Shown here: piece after piece, positions 46,197 through 54,541 of the stretch
Numbering within the stretch: position 1 is the stretch's first letter
How the letters are laid out: every line of letters begins with the position of its first letter
Source: Mucilaginibacter sp. KACC 22773
Lineage (GTDB): Bacteria > Bacteroidota > Bacteroidia > Sphingobacteriales > Sphingobacteriaceae
Assembly (NCBI RefSeq): GCF_028736215.1
Contig: NZ_CP117883.1
Coordinates: 6,510,001-6,574,000 of the forward strand
Direction of reading: 5' to 3'
DNA: 64,000 nucleotides
Program-made: the position numbers and the translations under genes
Notes under the pieces: model-generated
What the model saw: the letters and a program-made list of their open reading frames with translations, nothing else
What the model was told of the DNA's origin: nothing
The model's database searches: none

Positions 46197-47048
46197 ATGC
46201 AAAAAGTAAAATTAAATAACGGCGTTGAAATGCCAATATTAGGATTTGGCGTTTTCCAGGTGACCGACCTGGCAGAATGTGAAAGAAGTGTGGTGGATGC
46301 CATTGAAACCGGCTACCGGTTAATTGATACCGCGCAATCCTATATGAATGAAGAAGCCGTGGGCAAAGCCATTAAGCGCAGCGGCGTGGCCAGGGAAGAG
46401 TTGTTTATTACTACCAAACTGTGGATACAATCAAACGGTTATGAAGGCGCTAAAAAGGCTTTTGAAGCATCGTTAAAAAAGCTGCAGCTGGATTACCTTG
46501 ACCTTTATTTGATTCACCAGCCCTACGGCGATGTATATGGCGAATGGCGCGCCATGGAAGATTTGTACAAAGAAGGCAAGATACGGGCCATAGGCGTAAG
46601 CAACTTTCAGTCCGACAGGTTGATTGACCTGATTATCAACAACGAAATTGTGCCGGCTGTTAACCAGGTAGAAACGCACCCGTTTCACCAGCAAATTGAT
46701 GCGCAGCAATTCATGATCGATAACAACGTGCAGATAGAATCATGGGGCCCTTTTGCCGAAGGCAAGAATGATATGTTTAAAAATGAGCTACTGCAGGCCA
46801 TTGGCAACAAATACAATAAATCAATTGCCCAGGTAGTACTGCGCTGGCTTACCCAAAGGGGCGTTGTTGCCATTCCTAAATCAGTGCGCAAAGAGCGCAT
46901 GGCCGAAAACTTAAACAGCCTTGACTTTGAGCTTACAACCGATGAAATGGATAAAATTAAAACATTGGATACCAACGCCAGCAGCTTCTTCGATCACCGC
47001 GATCCTAAAATGGTAAAATGGCTGGGCGAGCGAAAATTGAATAACTAA
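46197..47048 (+). CDS. Cytoplasmic aldo/keto reductase (2,5-diketo-gluconate reductase type)
   Basis: The ATG at 46197 (MQKVKLNNGVEMP) is preferred to 46185 because of the promoter element just upstream. The 283-residue enzyme is a compact AKR barrel with the catalytic tetrad Asp and Tyr in LIDTAQSYMNEE, Lys in FITTKLW and His in LIHQPYGD, plus the NADPH-binding IPKSVRKERMAENL. It has no export signal, in contrast to several operon partners. It should reduce small aldehydes, ketones or keto-sugars. It is the first gene of an operon running to 52446. Confidence 0.92.
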   Translation: MQKVKLNNGVEMPILGFGVFQVTDLAECERSVVDAIETGYRLIDTAQSYMNEEAVGKAIKRSGVAREELFITTKLWIQSNGYEGAKKAFEASLKKLQLDYLDLYLIHQPYGDVYGEWRAMEDLYKEGKIRAIGVSNFQSDRLIDLIINNEIVPAVNQVETHPFHQQIDAQQFMIDNNVQIESWGPFAEGKNDMFKNELLQAIGNKYNKSIAQVVLRWLTQRGVVAIPKSVRKERMAENLNSLDFELTTDEMDKIKTLDTNASSFFDHRDPKMVKWLGERKLNN

Positions 47049-47059
47049 AATTTAAACCT

Positions 47060-47455
47060 ATGAAAATTCAACGTATTGGCTCCAAACCTTCGGCAAAAGG
47101 GCCCGCCGAATATTTTACCGGTACTGTACGAATTGATCCATTGAACGAACCACCTGCACCTGCCCGTGTAGCAATGGCGCTGGTAACATTTGAGCCGGGA
47201 GCACGTACTGCCTGGCATACGCATCCGTTCGGCCAAACACTTATTGTTACCACAGGAGCTGGCTGGGCGCAGCGCGAGGGCGGCGTCAAAGAAAATATCT
47301 TTCCGGGCGATGTGGTTTACTTTGAGCCGAACGAGAAGCATTGGCACGGCGCGACTGCCACCACGGCGATGAGTCATATTGCTGTACAGGAAAAAGAGAA
47401 TGGTTCACCGGTAGATTGGCTGGAGCAGGTTATTGACGAGGACTACAATGGTTAA
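47060..47455 (+). CDS. Cytoplasmic single-domain cupin protein
   Basis: A 131-residue cupin with both conserved metal-binding motifs: HTHPFGQTLIVTTGAG and the later HWHG (PNEKHWHGATAT). No signal peptide is present. The same HxHPxGQ and HWHG pattern occurs in the cupin at 48460 and in the C-terminal half of the protein at 51292, so the operon encodes three related cupins. Proteins of this group often accompany carboxymuconolactone decarboxylase-like proteins and may act on or sense small oxygenated metabolites; a reaction has not been assigned. It begins 11 bases after the previous stop. Confidence 0.88.
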   Translation: MKIQRIGSKPSAKGPAEYFTGTVRIDPLNEPPAPARVAMALVTFEPGARTAWHTHPFGQTLIVTTGAGWAQREGGVKENIFPGDVVYFEPNEKHWHGATATTAMSHIAVQEKENGSPVDWLEQVIDEDYNG

Positions 47456-47465
47456 ACAACTGAAC

Positions 47466-48449
47466 ATGAAAAAGCGACAATTGGGAAATAGTGGGTTGGA
47501 AGTTTCAGCCCTTGGATTGGGTTGCATGGGACTGAGTTTTGGCTACGGCCCTGCAACAGAAAAACAAGAAGCAATTAAATTAATACGCGCCGCGTTTGAG
47601 CGCGGTGTTACTTTTTTTGATACAGCGGAGGCATACGGACCTTTTACTAATGAAGAACTGTTGGGTGAGGCCCTGGAGCCTTTTCGCGGCCAGGTGGTTA
47701 TTGCCACCAAATTCGGCTTTAAAGACGGCAAACCGCCCCTTGGTTTAGACAGCCGGCCGGAGCGTATCCGTGAGGTTGCAGAAGCCGCGCTAAAACGCCT
47801 GAAAACAGACCATATCGACCTGTTTTATCAACATCGGGTTGACCCAAATGTGCCGATAGAAGATGTTGCCGGAACAGTTAAAGATTTGATTGCCGAAGGT
47901 AAGGTTAAACACTTTGGTCTATCGGAAGCCGGCGCTGGTTCTATCCGCAAAGCGCATGCAGTACAACCTGTTGCTGCACTGCAAAGTGAATATTCCCTTT
48001 GGTGGCGCGAACCTGAGCAGGATATATTACCTGTGCTTGAAGAATTGGGTATTGGTTTTGTGCCTTTTAGCCCGCTGGGTAAAGGTTTTTTAACCGGTGC
48101 AATTAACGGGAGCACCACATTTGATAAAAGCGATTACAGGAACACGGTTCCTCGTTTTTCGGAAGAAAACCGAAAGGCGAACCAGGCGTTAGTTGACGTG
48201 CTTGGCCATATTGCCGAAGATAAAACCGCAACGTCAGCCCAAATTGCGTTGGCTTGGTTACTTTCGCAAAAGCCCTGGATAGTTCCCATCCCGGGTACCA
48301 CAAAAATACACCGTTTGGAAGAGAATTTGGGCGCTGCTGATATTCAGCTATCTGCCAACGATCTCCTTGAGATTAGCAATAGCCTGTCGCAAATCGAAGT
48401 GCACGGCCATCGTTATTCCGCACAGGGACAGAAAATGGTTAACCGTTAA
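47466..48449 (+). CDS. Cytoplasmic aldo/keto reductase (AKR13/YakC-like)
   Basis: I use the ATG at 47466 (MKKRQLGNSGLEVSALGLG), 10 bases after the cupin stop, rather than earlier starts that overlap that gene. The 327-residue barrel has Asp and Tyr in FDTAEAYGP, Lys in IATKFGF and His in YQHRVDPNVP, and the NADPH site WIVPIPGTTKIHRLEENL. It is paralogous to the Tat-exported reductase at 49486: both share the DTAEAYGPF and YQHRVDP blocks. This one has no signal peptide and should act in the cytoplasm. Confidence 0.92.
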   Translation: MKKRQLGNSGLEVSALGLGCMGLSFGYGPATEKQEAIKLIRAAFERGVTFFDTAEAYGPFTNEELLGEALEPFRGQVVIATKFGFKDGKPPLGLDSRPERIREVAEAALKRLKTDHIDLFYQHRVDPNVPIEDVAGTVKDLIAEGKVKHFGLSEAGAGSIRKAHAVQPVAALQSEYSLWWREPEQDILPVLEELGIGFVPFSPLGKGFLTGAINGSTTFDKSDYRNTVPRFSEENRKANQALVDVLGHIAEDKTATSAQIALAWLLSQKPWIVPIPGTTKIHRLEENLGAADIQLSANDLLEISNSLSQIEVHGHRYSAQGQKMVNR

Positions 48450-48459
48450 AATAATTAAT

Positions 48460-48918
48460 ATGAAAAAAGTACTGCTCATTACCTGTGCATTATTTGCCGG
48501 GCTTATAACGCGGGTAGCAGCGCAAACATCACCCATATTTCCAAAGGGCGAAATTGCGACAGTTAATAATCATACCGGAACAGTTTGGCTTACCGAACTT
48601 AACAAGGCCGATAGTATTATTGATATTAATGTAGCTAATGCAACTTTTGCGCCGGGTGCAAAACTCGATTGGCACATCCATCCCGCCGGCCAAATCCTGA
48701 TGATAACCGAAGGAACAGGTTATTACCAGGAAAAAGGCAAGTCAATACAGGTTGTTCATAAAGGCGATGTTATTAAATGCGCTCCGGGTGTGGCGCACTG
48801 GCACGGCGCAGCACCCAATAGTTCGTTTACCTATATCGCGGTAAGTACAAACAGCGCCAAAAATAAAACCGTTTGGCTGCAAAGGGTAACCGAAGCCGAG
48901 TACAACAGCGCACATTAA
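48460..48918 (+). CDS. Exported single-domain cupin protein
   Basis: Starting at the ATG at 48460 (MKKVLLITCALFAG), 10 bases after the reductase stop, the 152-residue protein has a signal peptide ending near RVAAQ. The cupin domain has HIHPAGQILMITEGTGYYQ and HWHGAAPN. It is closely similar to the cupin half of the fusion at 51292: both read HPxGQILxIT, GYYQEK, VHKGDVIKC or IHKGDIIKC, and a VTEAEYN or VTDEEYN ending. It is predicted to be periplasmic. Confidence 0.88.
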   Translation: MKKVLLITCALFAGLITRVAAQTSPIFPKGEIATVNNHTGTVWLTELNKADSIIDINVANATFAPGAKLDWHIHPAGQILMITEGTGYYQEKGKSIQVVHKGDVIKCAPGVAHWHGAAPNSSFTYIAVSTNSAKNKTVWLQRVTEAEYNSAH

Positions 48919-48955
48919 TTTTTTTATAAACACATCAAATATTAAAACCAAAATC

Positions 48956-49468
48956 ATGAAAGCAACCATTATCGCACTATTCCTGTGTATTACCGGTGTG
49001 CAGCTCTCTCACGCTCAGGCCAAATTGCCCGGTGCGGCATCAACAACCACAACCAAAGATGAACAAGAACTACTTGACCTTTCGAAAACGAAATGGACGT
49101 GGATGGCCGATAAAAATGTAGATGCATTAACCGGACTGTTTGCCGAAAATTGTGTATTTGTGCACATGGGCGGAAGCTGGGGTAAAACCCAGGAACTGAA
49201 TACCATTAAGGGCGGCTTCATCTGGTATAAACAAGCCGAAGTTTACGGGGCATCAGTAAATATTTTTGGTAATACAGCCATCCTGTTAAACGATATCGAT
49301 TTGCTGGCAGTAGTGGGTGGTAACGAGGTTGTGCATGCGTTTATGGTAACCGAGGTGTACATTAAAGAAAACGGAAAATGGAAAATGGGCTCGCTTACTT
49401 TTTCAACGTTGATAAGGCCGGTTAAAATGAAAACTAACATAGCGCAACCGGCACAGCCACAACACTAA
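48956..49468 (+). CDS. Exported SnoaL/DUF4440-like (NTF2-fold) protein
   Basis: The 170-residue protein has a signal peptide (MKATIIALFLCITGVQLSHAQ) and an NTF2-like fold recognisable from DEQELLDLSKTKWTWMADKN, LTGLFAENCVFVHMGGSWGK and the C-terminal YIKENGKWKMGSLTFSTL. This family includes small ring-closing and isomerising enzymes and many of unknown role; no catalytic residues can be assigned. It lies 37 bases after the cupin gene and 17 bases before the Tat-exported reductase. Confidence 0.8.
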   Translation: MKATIIALFLCITGVQLSHAQAKLPGAASTTTTKDEQELLDLSKTKWTWMADKNVDALTGLFAENCVFVHMGGSWGKTQELNTIKGGFIWYKQAEVYGASVNIFGNTAILLNDIDLLAVVGGNEVVHAFMVTEVYIKENGKWKMGSLTFSTLIRPVKMKTNIAQPAQPQH

Positions 49469-49485
49469 CTTAACCTGCAATATAT

Positions 49486-50628
49486 ATGAACCGTCGTGAT
49501 CTCCTAAAAACCGGCCTAACAATAGCCGGAGGTACTTTGCTGGCTTCAAAGGCAAGTGCCCGGATATTGACGCAAGCAGATACCAATCAAAACGATTTGA
49601 CAAACGTCGCTATCGGGGGGCGTCGCAAGCTTGGCGGCAAGCTGGAAGTTTCGAATATTGGTTTGGGGGTGCAAAATATGAGCCGGACCTATCAAACTAC
49701 AATTCCTTCCCGGCCCGAGATGATCAAAATTATCCGGAAAGCGTTTGACAGCGGTGTCACTTTATTTGATACAGCAGAAGCCTACGGACCTTTTGAATGT
49801 GAACGGATACTCGGCGAGGCTACAGCATCGTTCAGAAATAAAATTGTGATCGAAACAAAGTTTGGCTGGAACATCGACCAAAAAACCGGCCAGCGACTGC
49901 CGGGTTTGAACAGCCGGCCCGAACATGTCAAGGAAGTGGTTGAAGGAATGCTAAAACGGTTGCGCACTGATCGCATCGATTTATTATACCAACACCGTGT
50001 AGATCCGGCTATCCCGATCGAAGATGTTGTTGGTGCAATTAAAGATTTGATTACCCAGGGCAAAGTGCTGCATTACGGCCTTTCCGAACCTGGGCCACAA
50101 ACCGTACGCCGGGCACATGCCATACATCCGGTTACGGCCATTCAAAACGAATATTCGCTGTTATGGCGCGGACCGGAAGAATTAATTATTCCGCTTTGCC
50201 AGGAATTGGGCATCGGCTTTGTTTGCTGGAGCCCGCTTGGAGTGGGTTTTTTGACCGGTGCTATCGATGAAAATACTGGTTTTGCACCTGGCGACATTCG
50301 GGGAATGGAAACCAGGTTTTCCCGTGAGAACTTGCCCAGCAATATGGCACTTGTTAAACTGCTGCAAAATTGGGCCGTACGCAAGCAGGCTACCCCCGGC
50401 CAGGTATCGCTGGCATGGCTTTTGGAACAGCAGCCCTGGATAGTGCCTATTCCTGGAACCACCCAGATGGCGCATATGCTGGAAAACATTGGCGCAAATG
50501 ATGTGAAATTTACGGCAGATGAGTTAAAACAGTTCAACCAGGAGGCATCAGCCATTGCTATTAAGGGTTTACGCTTGCCGCAATTTGTTTTGAACCTCTC
50601 AAATGTTGAAGCACCGGTAAAACAGTAA
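49486..50628 (+). CDS. Tat-exported aldo/keto reductase
   Basis: The 380-residue product begins MNRRDLLKTGLTIAGGTLLASKASA, a twin-arginine signal, followed by a complete AKR barrel. Asp and Tyr are in FDTAEAYGPFE, Lys in IETKFGW, His in YQHRVDPAIP, and the NADPH loop is WIVPIPGTTQMAHMLENI. All catalytic residues are present. A nicotinamide-dependent enzyme in the periplasm is unusual, because NADPH is cytoplasmic; Tat export would let it leave already folded with cofactor. It is paralogous to the cytoplasmic reductase at 47466. Confidence 0.92.
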   Translation: MNRRDLLKTGLTIAGGTLLASKASARILTQADTNQNDLTNVAIGGRRKLGGKLEVSNIGLGVQNMSRTYQTTIPSRPEMIKIIRKAFDSGVTLFDTAEAYGPFECERILGEATASFRNKIVIETKFGWNIDQKTGQRLPGLNSRPEHVKEVVEGMLKRLRTDRIDLLYQHRVDPAIPIEDVVGAIKDLITQGKVLHYGLSEPGPQTVRRAHAIHPVTAIQNEYSLLWRGPEELIIPLCQELGIGFVCWSPLGVGFLTGAIDENTGFAPGDIRGMETRFSRENLPSNMALVKLLQNWAVRKQATPGQVSLAWLLEQQPWIVPIPGTTQMAHMLENIGANDVKFTADELKQFNQEASAIAIKGLRLPQFVLNLSNVEAPVKQ

Positions 50629-50636
50629 AAAAACTT

Positions 50637-51290
50637 ATGCCTATGGAAAAAGTGAAGCTCATTTGTATAATGGCAACCATTGCTTTCGGTAGCATTGCGG
50701 GATGTTCAAAGGCTCAAAAAGCTACTGGTAACCCAACCGGTAAAGCACCTGTCAGCGTTACCGATGGTTATAAAAAAATACTCATCGTGTATTTGTCGCG
50801 CACCAATAATACCAGGGCCATTGCTCAAATCATTCAGCGGCAAGCCGGCGGAAAACTTGTTGCTTTGGAATTGGTTAATCCTTATCCCGAAAACTACCAG
50901 GCCATCGTTGCCCAGGTGGTTCGGGAAAACGAATCGGGGTTTTTACCTCCGCTTAAAACCAGGATAGATAGCATAGCCACCTATGACCTGGTGTTTGTTG
51001 GCTTCCCAACCTGGGGCATGCAACTGCCGCCGCCGATGAAAAGCTTTTTAAAACAATATGATTTGAGCGGCAAAACCGTCGTGCCTTTCAATACCAATGC
51101 CGGTTATGGTATCGGCAGTACGTTTGAAACCGTTAAAGGCCTTTGTCCCAACAGCACTGTGCTGGATGGTTTTACCATTAAGGGAGGAATAGAGCGGGAT
51201 GGTATATTATTCGTGATGCAAGGTGCAAAAGAGAAACAAGCCCAGGCAGAAATTCAAACATGGTTAAAAAAGCTAAACATCATTAAGTAA
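50637..51290 (+). CDS. Lipoprotein flavodoxin
   Basis: A 217-residue flavodoxin-fold protein (start at 50637, or 50643 with the same frame). The N-terminus is a lipoprotein signal (IMATIAFGSIAGC followed by SK). The FMN phosphate loop is YLSRTNNTRAIA; the aromatic FMN-stacking regions are FPTWGMQLPP and NTNAGYGIGST. The flavodoxin-4 family is indicated. Being anchored outside the cytoplasm it cannot be reduced by cytoplasmic ferredoxin reductase directly, so its redox partner must be exported or membrane-bound. It lies 8 bases after the Tat-exported reductase. Confidence 0.88.
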   Translation: MPMEKVKLICIMATIAFGSIAGCSKAQKATGNPTGKAPVSVTDGYKKILIVYLSRTNNTRAIAQIIQRQAGGKLVALELVNPYPENYQAIVAQVVRENESGFLPPLKTRIDSIATYDLVFVGFPTWGMQLPPPMKSFLKQYDLSGKTVVPFNTNAGYGIGSTFETVKGLCPNSTVLDGFTIKGGIERDGILFVMQGAKEKQAQAEIQTWLKKLNIIK

Positions 51291-51291
51291 T

Positions 51292-52446
51292 ATGAGCAGC
51301 ACTTTTAAACTAACCGTTTATGTATGCCTGGCATTGGCCGTAAGCGCAAGTTCAATTGCTTATGGCCAGCAAAAAGATCCAGGCGGGCAACCTTTATCGT
51401 TAAAACAAGAGGCGATTATCCCTATCTCAGCATATGCCGCTAAAGGAGACCAGGTTAATTTGAGGAGCGCTTTAGGAAAAGGTTTGGAGGCAGGCCTGAC
51501 AATCAATGAGATCAAAGAGATTTTGGTGCAGTTATATGCTTATGCAGGTTTCCCAAGAAGTTTAAATGCGATCAATACCTTCCAAACCGTGGTCAATGAA
51601 AGGAAACTAAAAGGAAAAATTGATATAGAGGGCAGGGAACCGTCAAAAATAGATTACGGCGATCCAAAGTATAAATTCGGAAAAGGTGTCCAGGCGAAGC
51701 TGACGGGCAGGTCCGCCAATTCCACCCAAGATTTTGTTCCGGTTATCGATACCTTTTTAAAGGAACACCTGTTCGCTGATATTTTTGGCAGAGATAATCT
51801 CAATTATCAAAGTCGCGAGATCGCTACCATTTCTATTTTAGCTGTCATTGGTAGCGTCGAAGGACAGCTTCGCAGCCATTTAAGTGTAGGACAGAACACG
51901 GGTTTAACAGAAAGGCAGTTAAGGGGAATTGCCGCTAAATTATCAGCAGACATTGACCGGAATGCAGGTAGTTCTGCATCGGAAATTTTAAACGGCATGT
52001 ATGGTTCCACAGGAAGCGCCGTTACGCCCGCTTCAGAGCAGGCGATAGTTTCTGAGCCCACATTTTCAAAGGGGGACAAAGTCTCGGGTAATAATTTCAC
52101 CGGGGATGTTTGGGTAAACATGCTCACCAGCGTAGGCACCTCTACCAGCACTTCGGTGGGTAACGTTACCTTTGCTCCCAAAGCGAGGTCAAACTGGCAT
52201 CTTCATCCTTCGGGGCAAATACTGCTGATTACAGATGGTGTTGGTTATTACCAGGAAAAGAGCCAGCCCATTCGTTTAATACATAAAGGGGATATTATTA
52301 AATGCCCCGCTAATGTCGCTCATTGGCACGGCGCCTCTCCGGATAGGTCCTTGTCACACATCGCCTTGAGTCCAGATAGCGGCAAGGGGGCAGTAGTTTG
52401 GTTGGAAAAAGTTACAGATGAGGAATATAATAAGCTGAACAAGTAG
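51292..52446 (+). CDS. Exported fusion: two carboxymuconolactone decarboxylase-like domains plus C-terminal cupin
   Basis: The 384-residue protein starts one base after the flavodoxin stop and has a signal peptide ending near SIAYGQ. Two CMD-like helical domains follow (about residues 35-100, with LGKGLEAGLTINEIKEILVQLYAYAGFP, and 140-230, with QSREIATISILAVIGSVEGQL). The cupin domain (about 255-380) has HLHPSGQILLITDG and HWHGASP. The CMD parts have no CxxC pair, so they are not AhpD-like peroxidases; they may act as gamma-carboxymuconolactone decarboxylase-type lyases (inferred). It closes the operon and converges with the broken pirin gene. Confidence 0.88.
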   Translation: MSSTFKLTVYVCLALAVSASSIAYGQQKDPGGQPLSLKQEAIIPISAYAAKGDQVNLRSALGKGLEAGLTINEIKEILVQLYAYAGFPRSLNAINTFQTVVNERKLKGKIDIEGREPSKIDYGDPKYKFGKGVQAKLTGRSANSTQDFVPVIDTFLKEHLFADIFGRDNLNYQSREIATISILAVIGSVEGQLRSHLSVGQNTGLTERQLRGIAAKLSADIDRNAGSSASEILNGMYGSTGSAVTPASEQAIVSEPTFSKGDKVSGNNFTGDVWVNMLTSVGTSTSTSVGNVTFAPKARSNWHLHPSGQILLITDGVGYYQEKSQPIRLIHKGDIIKCPANVAHWHGASPDRSLSHIALSPDSGKGAVVWLEKVTDEEYNKLNK

Positions 52447-52551
52447 TCTTAACAAACTGTGCGATAGGATATTTCGGGAGTTTTGACAAAGTTATTTAGC
52501 CTCCTACGTCTAATGGTTTGTATAAGATGATGATATTCATCCCGGGCTAAT

Positions 52552-53425
52552 TTACTTTTGTGCTGCTACTTTTATTTCCCCATACTTTCCTGCATGAAAA
52601 TCCCGGTAAGCAGTTGTTATTTCTGATTGCGAATTCATTACAAACGGACCTTCTGCTACCACAGCTTCTGTATATTCTTCACCGCCAAATAACAGGACAT
52701 CGATGGTTGTTAAAGAATTGTTTTTTATTTCAATTTCGCCGGCCGCTTTGTCGAACTCAATAAATTCACCTGCCTGAAACTCAGTATCGTTTAGCATCGC
52801 ATTTTGCATGGGTAAAAAGGCTGCAACTTCTGTTTCACTTTCCATTGTTAGTGAAAACTGTGCTCCTGCTTTTAATTGAATATGATACAAAAACTGCCTG
52901 GAATAATTAGGAATCTTCGAACTCAATTCCTGATAGTTGCCAACAATTACTTTTATCCAGCCATCATGATCAGGTAATGCTTTTTTGGGGGACTTCATTG
53001 GCTTGTAAAGCGATATGAGCAGGCTTTTCGGCTTTATTTTTTGCAGGTAAATTTATCCAAAATTGAAAACCCTGGATAAATTTGCTCTCTGTTTGGGAGT
53101 CGTAATTTAAATTTTCATCGTGAATTATTCCATTACCTGCTTTCATCCACTGTGCGCCTCCCGAACGAATTATCGCCTCATTTCCGGCACTGTCAAAATG
53201 CTCTACTTCGCCCTGAAGAATGTAAGTTAATGTTGCAATGCCCCGGTGTGGGTGGGCTCCCATACCATTCTGGGTTATGGTTTCTTTAACAACCGGGCGA
53301 ACATAATCGAGAAATACAAAGGGACCCACCTTGTTAGCGTATTGATTAGGCAACATTCGTTGGATTGATAGCGGACCTACTGTAGCATTATTCCCTTTTG
53401 TTGAGAAACTCGTTTTCTTTTTCAT
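52552..53425 (-). pseudogene. Pirin-family cupin gene split by a one-base frameshift
   Basis: The first frame (53425 to 52970) encodes the N-terminal pirin cupin (QRMLPNQYANKVGPFVFLDYV, GMGAHPHRGIATLTYILQGEVEH, IIHDE). It ends abnormally as NEVPQKSIT. The second frame (52998 to 52552) continues with LPDHDGWIKVIVGNYQ and the C-terminal pirin domain. Removing one base from the C5A6 run at 52981-52991 joins them as NEVPKKALPDHDG, giving a normal ~290-residue pirin. Pirins are iron-binding cupins, some with quercetinase activity. Real mutation, slippage or sequencing error cannot be told apart here. Confidence 0.85.
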
Positions 53426-53488
53426 CAGAATATAATTTGTTTTTTATTGGCACTCAAGAAGGCTTCGCCGTTTTAAATGGAGATAAAG

Positions 53489-53535
53489 CTATCATGAGCT
53501 ATACTCATTTTATTTTTGAGTGGAGCTCATGATAG
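53489..53535 (-). terminator. Hairpin between the NmrA-like and pirin genes
   Basis: CTATCATGAGCTATACTCA (53489-53507) and 53517-53535 form a 19-bp stem with two mismatches around a short A/T loop, 10 bases beyond the NmrA-like gene stop on the minus strand. It probably ends or attenuates that transcript; the T tract after it is weak. Confidence 0.6.
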
Positions 53536-53545
53536 TTTCATTTGC

Positions 53546-54424
53546 TTAACTGTTTTGGCTTAACCATTCCTGGAGCGGCACAAATTTGTGGGTGGCAGTT
53601 TCTTTTGCCAATTCAATTCGTGATGCTGAATCTGGTCCCATGTACGTGTGTTTTTCAAAATACCCAAACATCTCTGCTAACTCCTTTGCTCCTTTAAAAA
53701 AAGTTGAAAATATTTCAGCCGGCACTTGTGAAAAGCTATACGCTTTGCCATTGGCTTTATAGGCTTCTATGATATCATTAAAACTGTACAACCCGGTTGC
53801 CAGGGCAAGATAATTACCGTTTCCAACTTTTTCGGGCTGCAAAAATGCACCGGCTACTACTTTTCCCAGGTCATTAATATCCGACATGTGAATCGCTTTT
53901 TTTGTAGGGTCAATCGGTAGTGTCCAGCCGGTTGTGCCATCTTGTTTGGGTTGTGGCCCCAACATCCCTACAAGATTTTGAAAATAAAACGGCGGCTGAA
54001 CAAATGTTGCATATTTGAATCCTGCACTTTTTACCAATTCATCCACCTTTGCCTTTAAAGTAAAATGCGGCACTTCAAATCCTGCCTCACTAATGAGCTC
54101 CACATCCGGAAGCGTTGACCAAATAAAATGTTGCACACCCGTTGCTTTTGCTGCTTCAATGGCATTTTTACCCTGGGTAATTTCGTCGGCACCTTCCCAA
54201 AAGTTGGTTACCACAAATACGCCATACGCATTTGTAAAAGCGTCTTTTAAGGATTGCAAGTCTTTTAAATCTGCATAAACTGCTTCATTTGCCTTGCCTG
54301 TATATGTTTCCGGGTTACGGGTTATTGCTTTTACATTAAATGTGCCTTCATTTACAAGGGCATTTACAATACCCTTACCTTGTGCACCTGTTGCTCCAAT
54401 TACTACTATTGTTTGCTTTTTCAT
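53546..54424 (-). CDS. NmrA-like NAD(P)-binding oxidoreductase/sensor
   Basis: A 292-residue atypical short-chain dehydrogenase. The Rossmann motif is VVIGATGAQGKGIV at the N-terminus; NmrA features include ITRNPETYTGKANEAVYADL and FVVTNFWEGADE. No signal peptide is present. NmrA-like proteins bind NAD(P) and act as redox sensors or as reductases on small molecules. It lies between the broken pirin gene and a Crp/Fnr regulator, all leftward, and may be controlled by that regulator (inferred). Confidence 0.88.
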   Translation of the reverse strand: MKKQTIVVIGATGAQGKGIVNALVNEGTFNVKAITRNPETYTGKANEAVYADLKDLQSLKDAFTNAYGVFVVTNFWEGADEITQGKNAIEAAKATGVQHFIWSTLPDVELISEAGFEVPHFTLKAKVDELVKSAGFKYATFVQPPFYFQNLVGMLGPQPKQDGTTGWTLPIDPTKKAIHMSDINDLGKVVAGAFLQPEKVGNGNYLALATGLYSFNDIIEAYKANGKAYSFSQVPAEIFSTFFKGAKELAEMFGYFEKHTYMGPDSASRIELAKETATHKFVPLQEWLSQNS

Positions 54425-54483
54425 CTGTTTGTTTTATGATGTAAAATTGCAGTAACAGCACACCCCGAAACGATGAGAAATGA

Positions 54484-54516
54484 TAAAAAAAAGCGTTGAT
54501 AAATATCAACGCTTTT
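54484..54516 (-). terminator. Rho-independent terminator after the Crp/Fnr gene
   Basis: A perfect 12-bp stem (AAAAGCGTTGAT at 54489-54500 with 54505-54516, four-base loop) is followed on the minus strand by a run of T. It begins 26 bases after the Crp/Fnr stop and separates that gene from the NmrA-like gene. Confidence 0.85.
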
Positions 54517-54541
54517 GTAAAATCAAAAATTAAAACAGAAG

